Positions 34,051 through 46,034 of a stretch of 64,000 nt of DNA are shown piece after piece. The stretch comes from Streptomyces sp. NRRL S-646. Lineage in GTDB: Bacteria > Actinomycetota > Actinomycetes > Streptomycetales > Streptomycetaceae. The notes under the pieces are model-generated. The model did no database searches. It saw only the letters and a list, made by a program, of their open reading frames with translations, and had not been told where the DNA came from. Positions within the stretch are counted from its first letter, which is position 1, and each line of letters starts with the position of its first letter. The stretch is taken from assembly GCF_000720765.1 (NCBI RefSeq), contig NZ_JODC01000037.1, positions 4,340-68,339 of the forward strand, read 5' to 3'. The position numbers and the translations under genes are program-made.

Positions 34051-35823
34051 GTGGCAGCACCTAAAAAGGGCCGGAGCGCGAGCGCCCAGAGCAAGCCGGG
34101 GCGCTCGCTGGCCCTCATCCTGATCGCCATCGTGGCGCTCACCGGAGGAATGTTCGCCTCCGGAAACACCACTCCGCGTCTCGGTATCGACCTGGCCGGT
34201 GGTACGAGCATCACGCTCCGGGCGGTCGCAGAGCCGGGCCAGGAGTCCGCGATCAACAAGACCAACATGGACACCGCGGTCGACATTATGAACAACCGCG
34301 TCAATGGTCTTGGTGTCTCGGAGGCCGAGGTTCAGACCCAGGGCAACAAGAACATCATCGTCAACATCCCCAGGGGCACGAACTCCAAGGAAGCGCGGCA
34401 GCAGGTCGGTACCACCGCCAAGCTGTACTTCCGCCCGGTGCTCACCACCGAGCTCTCCGGCGGCGCCGCGACCAGCCCGTCGCCGAGCGTATCCGGCAGC
34501 CCCTCGGGCAAGGCCACGGGCAAGGCAACCGAGAAGGCCACGGGCAAGTCGACCCCGTCCTCCTCCGCGACCCCGTCGGCGACCGCCACCTCGCAGGGCC
34601 GCGCCGTCACCGGCGCCCTGAAGGCCGACGCGACGCCGAGCGCCACCGCCTCCTCGAGCGCGAAGACCTCCGCCTCCCCGTCCGCGAGCAGCAGCTCCTC
34701 CGGCAACGCGGCGGCCGCCAAGCTGCAGGCGCAGTACACCGCACTCGACTGCGTGAACAAGAAGCAGCGCGCCACCGCGGGCCAGGGCGCCAAGCCCAGC
34801 GACCCGACGATCGCCTGCGGCCAGAACTCCTCGGGCCAGTGGCAGAAGTACATCCTCGGCCCCGCCGAGGTCGACGGCACCGACGTCAAGAATGCCCAAG
34901 CCCGCTTCAACACGCAGTCCGCCGCCGGCTGGACCGTCACCATGGACTTCACGGGCAAGGGGTCCAAGAAGTTCGGCGACATCACCGGCAAGCTGGCCAA
35001 GAACCAGCCGCCGCAGAACCAGTTCGCGATCGTCCTCGACGGCAACGTCGTCTCCGACCCGTCCGTCAACCAGGCGCTGACCGGCGGCAACGCGGAGATC
35101 ACCGGCAGCTTCAGCCAGCAGGAGGCCCAGAGCCTCGCCAACATGCTGTCGTACGGCGCGCTGCCGCTGACCTTCAAGGAGGACAGCGTCACCACGGTGA
35201 CCCCCGCGCTCGGCACCGAGCAGCTGCACGCCGGTCTGATCGCCGGTGCCATCGGCCTCGCACTGGTCGTCATCTACCTGCTGATCTTCTACCGTGGCCT
35301 GTCGGTCGTCGCCATCCCCTCGCTGCTGGTCTCCGCGATCCTCACCTATGCGCTGATGTCGCTGCTCGGCGAGGCCATCGGCTTCGCGCTGAACCTGCCG
35401 GCGGTCTGCGGTGCGATCGTCGCGATCGGTATCACGGCGGACTCGTTCATCGTGTTCTTCGAACGCATCCGGGACGAGATCCGCGAGGGCCGCTCGCTGC
35501 GCCCCGCCGTCGAGCGGGCCTGGCCGCGCGCCCGGCGCACCATCCTGGTCTCCGACTTCGTGTCGTTCCTCGCCGCCGCGGTGCTGTTCATCGTCACGGT
35601 CGGCAAGGTCCAGGGCTTCGCGTTCACGCTCGGTCTGACCACCGTGCTCGACGTGGTCGTCGTCTTCCTGTTCACCAAGCCGCTGATGACGATCCTCGCC
35701 CGCAAGAAGTTCTTCGCGAACGGCCACAAGTGGTCGGGCCTCGACCCGAAGGCACTCGGCGCCAAGCCGCCCCTGCGCCGCACTCGTCGTCCCTCCGCCC
35801 CCGTCGACCCGAAGGAGGCGTGA
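34051..35823 (+). CDS. secD: Protein translocase subunit SecD
   Basis: SecD (590 aa) with SecF uses the proton gradient to help pull secreted proteins across the membrane. Helix 1 is near residues 13-35, the extracytoplasmic domain starts with RLGIDLAGGTSITLRA, and five helices follow from about 390. Residues about 137-227 are a Ser/Ala/Thr/Lys low-complexity insert within the extracytoplasmic domain. GTG start with GAGAAGG upstream; secF begins one base after the stop codon. Confidence 0.95.
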   Translation: MAAPKKGRSASAQSKPGRSLALILIAIVALTGGMFASGNTTPRLGIDLAGGTSITLRAVAEPGQESAINKTNMDTAVDIMNNRVNGLGVSEAEVQTQGNKNIIVNIPRGTNSKEARQQVGTTAKLYFRPVLTTELSGGAATSPSPSVSGSPSGKATGKATEKATGKSTPSSSATPSATATSQGRAVTGALKADATPSATASSSAKTSASPSASSSSSGNAAAAKLQAQYTALDCVNKKQRATAGQGAKPSDPTIACGQNSSGQWQKYILGPAEVDGTDVKNAQARFNTQSAAGWTVTMDFTGKGSKKFGDITGKLAKNQPPQNQFAIVLDGNVVSDPSVNQALTGGNAEITGSFSQQEAQSLANMLSYGALPLTFKEDSVTTVTPALGTEQLHAGLIAGAIGLALVVIYLLIFYRGLSVVAIPSLLVSAILTYALMSLLGEAIGFALNLPAVCGAIVAIGITADSFIVFFERIRDEIREGRSLRPAVERAWPRARRTILVSDFVSFLAAAVLFIVTVGKVQGFAFTLGLTTVLDVVVVFLFTKPLMTILARKKFFANGHKWSGLDPKALGAKPPLRRTRRPSAPVDPKEA

Positions 35824-35824
35824 G

Positions 35825-36943
35825 ATGTCGAAACTCGGCAGCCTCGGCGCCCGTCTGCACCGCGGTGAGGTCGGCTACGACTTCGTCGGCAACCGCAAGA
35901 TCTGGTACGGCATCTCGATCCTGATCACCATCACGGCCGTCCTGGGCCTGGCGGTGCGCGGTCTGAACATGGGCATCGAGTTCCAGGGCGGTGCCGTCTT
36001 CACCACCCCGAAGCACATGACAGCCTCGGTCGCCAAGGCCGAGGGGTACGCGCACGACGCGTCCGGCCACGACGCGGTCGTCCAGAAGCTCGGCGACGGC
36101 AGCCTGCGCATCCAGATCGCGGGCATCGACACCGACAAGTCCGACGCGATCAAGGACAAGCTCGCCAAGGACCTGAACGTCAACAGCGAGAACATCAACG
36201 CCGACCTGGTCGGCCCCAGCTGGGGCGACCAGGTCGCCAACAAGGCCTGGCAGGGCCTGGCGATCTTCATGGTCCTCGTGGTGGTCTACCTGGCGATCGC
36301 GTTCGAGTGGCGGATGGCGGTCGCCGCGCTGGTCGCCCTGATCCACGACATCACCATCACGACCGGCATCTACGCCCTCGTCGGCTTCGAGGTCACGCCG
36401 GGCACGGTGATCGGTCTGCTCACGATCCTCGGTTACTCGCTCTACGACACGGTGGTCGTCTTCGACAGCCTCAAGGAGCAGACGAAGGACATCACCAAGC
36501 AGACCCGCTGGACGTTCAGCGACGTCGCCAACCGCTCGATCAACAGCACGCTGATGCGGTCCATCAACACCACGGTGGTCGCGCTGCTGCCGGTCGCGGG
36601 CCTGCTGTTCATCGGTGGCGGGTTCCTCGGCGCCGGCATGCTCAACGACATCTCGCTGTCTCTGTTCGTCGGCCTCGCGGCCGGTGCGTACTCCTCGATC
36701 TTCATCGCCACGCCGCTCGTCGCCGACCTCAAGGAGCGCGAGCCGCAGATGAAGGCGCTCAAGAAGCGCGTCCTCGCCAAGCGCGCCCAGGCCGCGGCGG
36801 AGGGCGGACCGCTGGAGGCCGAGACCGCGGACGAACGCTACGACGACGAGCCGGAGGGCGCCGCTCACGCGGTCGTCGGCCCGCGCAACCAGCCGGCGTC
36901 GCGCAACCGCGGCCGAGGCCGTCCGTCCGGGAAGCGCCGATGA
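35825..36943 (+). CDS. secF: Protein translocase subunit SecF
   Basis: SecF (372 aa) is the partner of SecD. It shows the GMNIGIEFQGG-like motif (LNMGIEFQGGAVF) after helix 1. The C-terminal five-helix bundle includes the LTILGYSLYDTVVVFD helix typical of the family. A basic and Arg/Gly-rich tail ends the protein. Its stop overlaps the apt start. Confidence 0.95.
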   Translation: MSKLGSLGARLHRGEVGYDFVGNRKIWYGISILITITAVLGLAVRGLNMGIEFQGGAVFTTPKHMTASVAKAEGYAHDASGHDAVVQKLGDGSLRIQIAGIDTDKSDAIKDKLAKDLNVNSENINADLVGPSWGDQVANKAWQGLAIFMVLVVVYLAIAFEWRMAVAALVALIHDITITTGIYALVGFEVTPGTVIGLLTILGYSLYDTVVVFDSLKEQTKDITKQTRWTFSDVANRSINSTLMRSINTTVVALLPVAGLLFIGGGFLGAGMLNDISLSLFVGLAAGAYSSIFIATPLVADLKEREPQMKALKKRVLAKRAQAAAEGGPLEAETADERYDDEPEGAAHAVVGPRNQPASRNRGRGRPSGKRR

Positions 36944-37479
36944 CCGACATCGAGGAACTGCTGCTCAGCCGCATCCGTGACGTGGCCGACTACCCGGAGC
37001 CGGGTGTGATGTTCAAGGACATCACTCCGCTGCTGGCGGACCCGGCGGCCTTCACGGCGCTCACCGACGCGCTCGCCGAGATCGCCGCGAACACGGGCGC
37101 CACCAAGGTCGTCGGCCTGGAGGCCCGCGGCTTCATCCTCGGCGCCCCGGTCGCGGTCCGCGCCGGCCTCGGCTTCATCCCCGTACGCAAGGCGGGCAAG
37201 CTCCCCGGAGCCACCCTCGGCCAGACGTACGACCTGGAGTACGGCTCGGCGGAGATCGAGGTGCACGCCGAGGACCTGTTCGCCGACGACCGCATCCTGA
37301 TCGTCGACGACGTCCTCGCCACGGGCGGCACCGCCGAGGCCTCCATCCAGCTGATCCGCCGCGCGGGAGCCGAGGTCGCCGGCCTCGCGGTCCTGATGGA
37401 GCTCGGCTTCCTCGGCGGCCGCGCCCGCCTGGAACCGACCCTCACCGGAGCCCCGCTGGAGGCCCTGCTCACCGTCTGA
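36940..37479 (+). CDS. apt: Adenine phosphoribosyltransferase
   Basis: Apt (179 aa) converts adenine and PRPP to AMP. The PRPP-binding loop is ILIVDDVLATGGTA, and the substrate hood includes GLEARGFILGAPVA. The ATG overlaps the secF stop by four bases. The nucleotide pool link to ppGpp metabolism (relA downstream) is a conserved neighbourhood in streptomycetes, although a 716-base gap lies between them here. Confidence 0.96.
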   Translation: MTDIEELLLSRIRDVADYPEPGVMFKDITPLLADPAAFTALTDALAEIAANTGATKVVGLEARGFILGAPVAVRAGLGFIPVRKAGKLPGATLGQTYDLEYGSAEIEVHAEDLFADDRILIVDDVLATGGTAEASIQLIRRAGAEVAGLAVLMELGFLGGRARLEPTLTGAPLEALLTV

Positions 37480-37500
37480 CCCACGGCACACCTCCGCAAC

Positions 37501-37535
37501 GAACGGCCGCCCCGGCTCTCCCGGGACGGCCGTTC
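37501..37535 (+). terminator. apt terminator
   Basis: GAACGGCCG pairs with CGGCCGTTC, enclosing an inner CCCGG/CCGGG stem with a CTCT loop, beginning 22 bases after the apt stop codon. Confidence 0.65.
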
Positions 37536-38115
37536 GCACATCACCGCCCTGGTTCCCGCCGACGACACTCGCACCAGGTGTCCCGACGCCCGCAGGCTTG
37601 AGCTCGACGCCGGGGCCGCACTGCACGGACGACCACACGGCGGCCGCAAAGTTGAACGCGGAGATCACACCGACTACGCCCAGCTGACGCCGCCACGCTC
37701 CATGGCACCCGCACGCAAAGTCGCACCACGCTCCCCCGCGCAAGCGCCCGGCTCGCACTCCGCACAAGACCGAGCTGTGCAGACGGCCCGCGCTTCCGCG
37801 TCTGACCCCGCCCCGCCCGAGCCGGCCACGCACGGGCCGACCCGCACGCTGCATGAGTGCAGTGCTCGGCTGGTGCTCGGGCCACGCTGCCCGGACGATG
37901 GCGCTCCGGCGTGCACCCGGGTGCACACCACGGTTGTGTCCCCGCGAGCGGTCGAGCGCCCCCATGCGGGCGCTCGGACTTCCCTCCCGTGCAAGGCCGT
38001 GCCCCGGCCCCCGGCCACCCGCAGGACACCCTCGGATCACCTCGAAGCCGCCTCCGGGAATCCGGCAGCAGTCCCTTGTGTTTCTTCGGTAAACGGCCCT
38101 CACATCGGCCTGAAG

Positions 38116-38138
38116 GCGATCCTGCGGCCCAGGATCGC
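38116..38138 (+). promoter_or_regulatory. Perfect inverted repeat in the relA leader
   Basis: GCGATCCTG (38116-38124) and CAGGATCGC (38130-38138) form a 9-bp hairpin or dyad with a CGGCC loop, 57 bases before the relA start. TACCAT directly after it (38139-38144) could be a -10 box, which would make the dyad an operator. Confidence 0.45.
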
Positions 38139-38195
38139 TACCATGGGGTCTCCGGAGCCTGACCGGGGGACCCGGATCGCGCACGAGGAGTCCTC

Positions 38196-40720
<2,525 letters not shown>

Positions 40721-40730
<10 letters not shown>

Positions 40731-40750
40731 CAGGGCGTAGCAGGGCGTAG
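40721..40750 (+). repeat. 10-bp tandem repeat (3 copies) at the relA stop codon
   Basis: CAGGGCGTAG occurs at 40721-40730, 40731-40740 and 40741-40750. The first copy ends in the TAG stop codon. Confidence 0.9.
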
Positions 40751-40782
40751 CAGAGAACGTCTCACGACGCAGACGACGAAAA

Positions 40783-40814
40783 GGGGCCCGTACCTCGCGG
40801 TACGGGCCCCTTCT
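40783..40814. terminator. Bidirectional terminator, relA / DUF349 gene
   Basis: A perfect 12-bp stem GGGGCCCGTACC / GGTACGGGCCCC with loop TCGC is followed by TTCT and preceded by GAAAA, so it works for both converging genes. Confidence 0.85.
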
Positions 40815-40828
40815 CCACACAACAGGTG

Positions 40829-42058
40829 TCAGCCGCCGAACTCCTGCAGACCCTTCAGCGCCTGGTCCAGGAGCGCCTGGCGGCCCTCCAGCTCGCGCTC
40901 GAGCTTGTCGGCCCTGGCGTTGTTGCCCTGGGCGCGGGCCTGCTCGATCTGGCCCTGCAGCTTGTCCACGGCGGCCTGGAGCTGACCGGTCAGACCCTCG
41001 GCACGCGCGCGTGCCTCCGGGTTCGTCCGGCGCCACTCGGCCTCCTCGGCCTCCTGAATGGCCCGCTCCACGGCGTGCATCCGGCCCTCGACCTTCGGGC
41101 GCGCGTCCCGCGGTACGTGACCGATGGCCTCCCAGCGCTCGTTGACCGAGCGGAACGCGGCGCGCGCCGCCTTGAGGTCCGTGACCGGGAGGATCTTCTC
41201 GGCCTCCTCGGCCAGCTCCTCCTTCAGCTTCAGGTTCTCCGACTGCTCGGCGTCCCGCTCGGCGAAGACCGAGCTGCGGGCGGCGAAGAACACGTCCTGG
41301 GCGCCGCGGAAGCGGTTCCACAGGTCGTCCTCGTGCTCGCGCTGGGCGCGGCCCGCGGCCTTCCACTCCGTCATCAGCTCGCGATAGCGCGCGGCCGTCG
41401 GACCCCAGTCCGTCGAGCCGGACAGCGCCTCGGCCTCGGCGACCAGCCGCTCCTTGGCCTTGCGGGCCTCCTCGCGCTGCGCGTCCAGCGAAGCGAAGTG
41501 CGCCTTGCGGCGCTTGGAGAACGCCGACCGGGCGTGCGAGAAACGGTGCCACAGCTCGTCGTCCGATTTGCGGTCGAGCCGCGGCAGCCCCTTCCAGGTG
41601 TCCACCAGCGAGCGCAGCCGCTCACCGGCCGCCCGCCACTGGTCGGACTGCGCCAGCTGTTCCGCCTCGGCGACCAGGGCCTCCTTGGCGTTCCGCGCCT
41701 CGTCGGACTGTTTCGCGCGCTGCTGCTTGCGCTCCTCACGGCGCGCCTCGACCGTTGCGACGAGCTTGTCCAGCCGCGTCCGCAGGGCGTCCAGGTCGCC
41801 GACTGCGTGGTGCGCGTCGACCTGCTCGCGGATGTGGTCGATGGCGGCCTGCGCGTCCTTCGCAGACAGGTCGGTGGTCTTCACTCGCTTCTCGAGGAGG
41901 CCGATCTCGACAACCAGGCCCTCGTACTTGCGCTCAAAATAGGCCAGCGCCTCCTCAGGGGAGCCGGCCTGCCAGGAGCCGACGACCTGCTCGCCGTCGG
42001 CCGTACGCACGTACACGGTCCCCGTCTCGTCGACGCGGCCCCACGGGTCGCTGCTCAC
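40829..42058 (-). CDS. DUF349 repeat protein
   Basis: This 409-residue, highly charged, almost entirely helical protein has several DUF349 repeats, each with a W-x(n)-LW-x-RF pattern (DDELWHRFSHARSAF, EDDLWNRFRGAQDVFF, then NERWEAIGHVPRD). A coiled coil near the C-terminus ends in LDQALKGLQEFGG. The family has no settled function; a role in RNA-related processes has been suggested. GTG start with GGAGGAGG upstream. It is convergent with relA. Confidence 0.88.
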   Translation of the reverse strand: MSSDPWGRVDETGTVYVRTADGEQVVGSWQAGSPEEALAYFERKYEGLVVEIGLLEKRVKTTDLSAKDAQAAIDHIREQVDAHHAVGDLDALRTRLDKLVATVEARREERKQQRAKQSDEARNAKEALVAEAEQLAQSDQWRAAGERLRSLVDTWKGLPRLDRKSDDELWHRFSHARSAFSKRRKAHFASLDAQREEARKAKERLVAEAEALSGSTDWGPTAARYRELMTEWKAAGRAQREHEDDLWNRFRGAQDVFFAARSSVFAERDAEQSENLKLKEELAEEAEKILPVTDLKAARAAFRSVNERWEAIGHVPRDARPKVEGRMHAVERAIQEAEEAEWRRTNPEARARAEGLTGQLQAAVDKLQGQIEQARAQGNNARADKLERELEGRQALLDQALKGLQEFGG

Positions 42059-42193
42059 AGCGCCTCCTCCACATGATGCCTGCGTGGGGCCTCACTGCCC
42101 CCGGGCATCGTCCACAGTTTCGTCACGGCCAACATAGGCGACCGGCGGGTTGCCTGTCCGCATCCCGCGCGACCGAAATTTCGCACTTGACGG

Positions 42194-43039
42194 TCAGGAT
42201 TTGGTGACCGTCGCCTTGTTGATCACCACGGTCGCATTGGGTGCCGTGTTGCCCGTCGTGGGGTCCGCGGCCTGCGCGCCTGCGGCGGCGATCTTCTTGA
42301 GAACCTTCATGCCCGCCGGGGAGATCGTGCCGAACGGGGTGTAGTCGGCCGGCAGCGGACTGTCCTGGTAGACCAGGAAGAACTGGCTGCCGCCGGTGTG
42401 GCGGCCCTGCTTCGTCTGCGCGTTGTACTGGTTGGCCATGGCGACCGTACCCGCCGGGTACACCTGCCCCTTGAGGCTCTTGTCCTTGAGGTTCTCGTCC
42501 GGGATCGTGTAGCCGGGACCGCCCATTCCGGTTCCCTGCGGATCGCCGCACTGCAGCACGTAGATGCCCTGGGCGGTCAGCCGGTGGCACTTGGTGTGGT
42601 CCAAGTAGCCCTTGCCGACGAGGAAGTTGAACGAGTTGACGGTGTGCGGTGCCGCCGACGCCTTCAGCGCGATGTCTATGTCACCGCACGTCGTGGCCAG
42701 ATCCATCGTGTACTTCGCCGACTTGTCGATGGTCATCGCCGGCTCCTTCTTCCAGCTCAGCTTCTTCACCGAGCCCTTGGCCGGCTTCGCGCACGGGTCC
42801 GGCGCCTTGCTGGTCGCGGCGGCGCTGGGGGACGTCTGCGAGCTCGCGTTGGCCTTGTCGTCGCCCTTGAGAACCCCGGTCGTGTACAGCGCCGCACTGC
42901 CGATGACGACCACACCGAGCACTGACGCGATCACGGAGTTGCGCATCTTCGCCTTGCGCCGCGCGGCCGTACGGCGCTGCTGCTGGCGCAAGAACTTCTC
43001 GCGGGCGAGCTGACGCTTGCGCTGTTCCTGGGTGACCAC
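42194..43039 (-). CDS. Membrane-anchored cyclophilin-type peptidyl-prolyl isomerase
   Basis: The 281 residues have a basic N-terminus (QRKRQLAREKFLRQQQRR), one membrane helix (about 34-57), a Ser/Ala linker, then a cyclophilin domain with NSFNFLVGKGYLDHTKCHRL, GTGMGGPGYTIPDEN and GSQFFLVYQDSPL. It faces the outside and may assist folding of secreted proteins. GTG at 43039 has GAGGAGA upstream. Divergent from the metallo-hydrolase gene. Confidence 0.93.
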   Translation of the reverse strand: MVTQEQRKRQLAREKFLRQQQRRTAARRKAKMRNSVIASVLGVVVIGSAALYTTGVLKGDDKANASSQTSPSAAATSKAPDPCAKPAKGSVKKLSWKKEPAMTIDKSAKYTMDLATTCGDIDIALKASAAPHTVNSFNFLVGKGYLDHTKCHRLTAQGIYVLQCGDPQGTGMGGPGYTIPDENLKDKSLKGQVYPAGTVAMANQYNAQTKQGRHTGGSQFFLVYQDSPLPADYTPFGTISPAGMKVLKKIAAAGAQAADPTTGNTAPNATVVINKATVTKS

Positions 43040-43206
43040 CGGGTTCTCTCCTCATGCGTCTCGTACGTGGACCGGTACGCGTGTGTCTTGTGAGCCGACC
43101 GCCTGCGTGTGCCCCGTACCGTATATGGGTTCGCTGAGGAATCGGCAGCGCCGGTAGGCTCTGAGGTCAGCAGCAGCCGCCCGTATCGACACAACGAAGG
43201 ACGATC

Positions 43207-43917
43207 GTGCTCATTGCCGGGTTCCCCGCCGGGGCCTGGGGGACGAACTGTTATCTCGTCGCCCCCGCCGCCGGTGAGGAGTGCGTGATCATCGACCCGG
43301 GCCATCAGGCCGCCCAAGGAGTCGAGGAAGCGCTGAAGAAGCATCGGCTCAAGCCCGTCGCGGTCGTCCTCACCCATGGCCACATCGACCATGTGGCCTC
43401 GGTCGTCCCGGTGTGCGGCGCGCACGACGTACCGGCCTGGATCCACCCCGAGGACCGCTACATGATGGCGGACCCGGAGAAGGCGCTCGGCCGCTCCATC
43501 GGCATGCAGCTCATGGGCGAGCTGACGGTGGGGGAGCCCGACGACGTCAAGGAGCTGACCGACGGCGCGCAGCTGGCGCTCGCGGGTCTGGAGTTCTCCG
43601 TCGCGCATGCGCCCGGCCATACCAAGGGGTCGGTGACCTTCCAGATGCCCGAGAGTGCGGAGATCCCTTCCGTGTTCTTCTCCGGGGATCTGCTCTTCGC
43701 CGGCTCCATCGGACGCACCGACCTGCCCGGCGGTGACATGGCCGAGATGCTCGACTCGCTGGCCCGTGTGTGCCTGCCGCTCGAGGACTCGACCGTGGTG
43801 CTGTCCGGCCACGGCCCCCAGACGACCATCGGCCAGGAGCGCGCCACCAACCCGTATCTGCGGCAGGTGGCCGCCGGCCTGGGAGCGGATGTCGACGCTC
43901 CCCGACGAGGAATGTGA
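43207..43917 (+). CDS. Metallo-beta-lactamase fold hydrolase (glyoxalase II-like)
   Basis: This 236-residue enzyme has the metal-binding signature THGHIDH, a distal HAPGHTKGS histidine, the bridging aspartate in FSGDLLF, and a final SGHGPQTT histidine. The set fits hydroxyacylglutathione-hydrolase-like thioesterases; the substrate is not inferable because streptomycetes use mycothiol. The start is GTG with AAGGA upstream. hisS follows after 11 bases, probably in one operon. Confidence 0.9.
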   Translation: MLIAGFPAGAWGTNCYLVAPAAGEECVIIDPGHQAAQGVEEALKKHRLKPVAVVLTHGHIDHVASVVPVCGAHDVPAWIHPEDRYMMADPEKALGRSIGMQLMGELTVGEPDDVKELTDGAQLALAGLEFSVAHAPGHTKGSVTFQMPESAEIPSVFFSGDLLFAGSIGRTDLPGGDMAEMLDSLARVCLPLEDSTVVLSGHGPQTTIGQERATNPYLRQVAAGLGADVDAPRRGM

Positions 43918-43928
43918 CGAGACCTTCC

Positions 43929-45191
43929 GTGAGCACCTTCAAGGCCCCCAAGGGCACGTACGACCTGATTCCGCCGGACAGCGCCAAGTTCCTGGCAGTC
44001 CGCGAGGCGATCGCCGCGCCGCTGCGCAACTCCGGTTACGGCTACATCGAGACCCCCGGCTTCGAGAGCGTCGAGCTCTTCGCGCGCGGTGTCGGCGAGT
44101 CCACCGACATCGTGACCAAGGAGATGTACGCCTTCGAGACCAAGGGCGGCGACAGGCTCGCCCTGCGCCCCGAGGGCACGGCGTCCGTGCTGCGCGCGGC
44201 GCTGGAGGCCAACCTGCACAAGCTGGGCAACCTGCCCGTCAAGCTCTGGTACTCGGGCTCCTACTACCGCTACGAGCGCCCGCAGAAGGGCCGTTACAGG
44301 CACTTCTCGCAGGTCGGCGCGGAGGCGATCGGTGCGGAGGACCCGGCGCTGGACGCCGAGCTGATCATCCTGGCGGACCAGGCGTACCGCTCGCTGGGCC
44401 TGAGCAACTTCCGGATCCTGCTCAACAGCCTGGGCGACAAGGAGTGCCGTCCCGTCTACCGGACCGCGCTGCAGGACTTCCTGCGCGGACTCGACCTCGA
44501 CGAGGACACCCTCCGCCGCGCCGAGATCAACCCGCTGCGCGTCCTGGACGACAAGCGCGAGTCGGTCCAGAAGCAGCTGGGCGATGCCCCCCTCCTGCGC
44601 GACTATCTCTGCGACGCCTGCAAGGCGTACCACGAGGAGGTCCGCGAGCTGATCACGGCGGCGGGCGTCGCATTCGAGGACGACCCGAAGCTGGTGCGCG
44701 GCCTGGACTACTACACCCGTACGACCTTCGAGTTCGTCCACGACGGTCTGGGCTCCCAGTCCGCGGTGGGCGGCGGCGGCCGCTACGACGGCCTGTCGGA
44801 GATGATCGGCGGTCCGGCCCTTCCGTCCGTCGGCTGGGCGTTGGGCGTCGACCGCACGGTCCTGGCGCTGGAGGCGGAGGGTGTCGAACTCGAACTCCCC
44901 TCCACGACCAGCGTGTTCGCGGTGCCGCTGGGGGAGGAGGCGCGCCGGATCCTGTTCGCGAAGGTCACCGAGCTGCGCAAGCTCGGCATCGCGGCGGACT
45001 TCTCCTACGGTGCCAAGGGGCTCAAGGGCGCGATGAAGAACGCCAACCGCAGCGGCGCCCGCTACACGGTCGTGGCCGGGGAGCGTGACCTCGCCGAGGG
45101 TATCGTCCAGCTCAAGGACATGGAGTCCGGCGAGCAGTCGGCGGTCGGGGTGAACGAGATCGTGGCGGAGCTGGAGGCACGGCTCGGCTGA
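43929..45191 (+). CDS. hisS: Histidyl-tRNA synthetase
   Basis: HisS (420 aa) charges tRNA-His. Class II motif 2 ([16 protein letters not shown]), the histidine-binding RGLDYYT and motif 3 near VGWALGVDR are intact, followed by the anticodon-binding domain. GTG at 43929 begins [12 protein letters not shown], the conserved N-terminus. It lies downstream of the metallo-hydrolase. A family B repeat follows its stop. Confidence 0.97.
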   Translation: MSTFKAPKGTYDLIPPDSAKFLAVREAIAAPLRNSGYGYIETPGFESVELFARGVGESTDIVTKEMYAFETKGGDRLALRPEGTASVLRAALEANLHKLGNLPVKLWYSGSYYRYERPQKGRYRHFSQVGAEAIGAEDPALDAELIILADQAYRSLGLSNFRILLNSLGDKECRPVYRTALQDFLRGLDLDEDTLRRAEINPLRVLDDKRESVQKQLGDAPLLRDYLCDACKAYHEEVRELITAAGVAFEDDPKLVRGLDYYTRTTFEFVHDGLGSQSAVGGGGRYDGLSEMIGGPALPSVGWALGVDRTVLALEAEGVELELPSTTSVFAVPLGEEARRILFAKVTELRKLGIAADFSYGAKGLKGAMKNANRSGARYTVVAGERDLAEGIVQLKDMESGEQSAVGVNEIVAELEARLG

Positions 45192-45237
45192 GGGTTTTTC
45201 GCCCCCGCCGCCCCTACCCGTCCCGACCCGTGGGCCA

Positions 45238-45355
45238 GCCCCCGGACCCCCGCTCCTCAAACGCCGGAGGGGCTGAATTTCAGCCCGTCCGGCGTTTGAG
45301 GACGAGGCCGTTCAGGCCGAAAGCGGGGGTCTGGGGGCGGCAGCCCCCAGGGACG
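45238..45355 (+). repeat. Dispersed intergenic repeat, family B, copy 2 (large hairpin)
   Basis: The left arm CCCCCGGACCCCCGCT plus CTCAAACGCCGG is complemented by CCGGCGTTTGAG and AGCGGGGGTCTGGGGG further right, giving a long imperfect stem. Its right half matches the copy at 27774-27860. It separates hisS from the convergent response regulator gene and probably terminates both. Confidence 0.8.
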
Positions 45356-45410
45356 GGAATGGGAAGGGGCGGCGGGGGCGACTGCAATCATCAGCGGCTC
45401 CGCCGCGGGC

Positions 45411-46034
45411 TCAGTCCAGCAACCCCAACCGCATCGCACTGGTCACCGCCGCCGTCCGATCGTCGACCCCCAACTTGCCGAAGACCCGCAGGAGATGGGT
45501 CTTCACCGTCGACTCGCCGATGAACAACCGCCGCCCGATCTCCGCGTTCGTACATCCCTCCGCCACCAGCCGCAAGACCGCCGCCTCCCGCTCGGACAAC
45601 CGAGGCCGCTCCGGCTTGGTGCGCAGCTGGTCGACCAGCCGGGCCGCGACCGAGGGCGCCAGCACCGTCTCGCCGCGCGAGGCCGCCCGTACCGCTTCCG
45701 CGAGTTCCGCCCGCGGCATGTCCTTGAGCAGGTAGCCCGCCGCGCCGGCCTCCACTGCCCGCAGAATGTCCCGGTCCGTCTCGTACGTCGTCAGGACGAT
45801 CACCCGGCACGGCAGCCCCGCCTCGCCCATCCGCACGATCGAGTCCACGCCCCCGCCGCCCGGCATTCGCAGATCCATCAGCACGATGTCGGGCCGGAGT
45901 TCGGCCGCGAGTGCCTCCGCCTGCGGACCGCTCGCCGCGTCGGCGACGACCTCCAGGTCCGGCTCGGCGCTGAGCATCGCCCGCAGGCCCTCCCGTACGA
46001 CGGGGTGGTCGTCGGCCAGGACGATCCGGATCAC
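45411..46034 (-). CDS. NarL/LuxR-family response regulator
   Basis: This 207-residue regulator has a receiver domain (acidic pair in LADDHPVVREGL, phospho-acceptor Asp in IVLMDLRMPGG, Lys in YLLKDMP) and a LuxR helix-turn-helix (LSEREAAVLRLVAEG ... STVKTHLLRVFGKL). GGAGGAG precedes the GTG at 46034. The start overlaps the kinase stop (GTGA). It is the fourth gene of an operon with an ABC exporter, which it probably regulates. Confidence 0.93.
   Translation of the reverse strand: MIRIVLADDHPVVREGLRAMLSAEPDLEVVADAASGPQAEALAAELRPDIVLMDLRMPGGGGVDSIVRMGEAGLPCRVIVLTTYETDRDILRAVEAGAAGYLLKDMPRAELAEAVRAASRGETVLAPSVAARLVDQLRTKPERPRLSEREAAVLRLVAEGCTNAEIGRRLFIGESTVKTHLLRVFGKLGVDDRTAAVTSAMRLGLLD

Larger units (their letters stand above)
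37480..38195 (+). other. 716-base non-coding stretch between apt and relA
   Basis: This is the longest gap in the window. It starts with the apt terminator, then about 560 bases with no convincing gene: short frames on both strands lack ribosome sites and family resemblance. It contains a perfect 16-bp palindrome GTGCACCCGGGTGCAC (37911-37926) and, close to relA, a perfect 9-bp inverted repeat (38116-38138). It probably carries the relA promoter and leader. Confidence 0.6.

Noticed and set aside
37535..38100. A protein-coding gene between apt and relA
   Set aside because: Open frames on both strands have no ribosome sites, no hydrophobic or catalytic pattern, and Cys/Arg/Pro-rich composition typical of non-coding GC-rich DNA.
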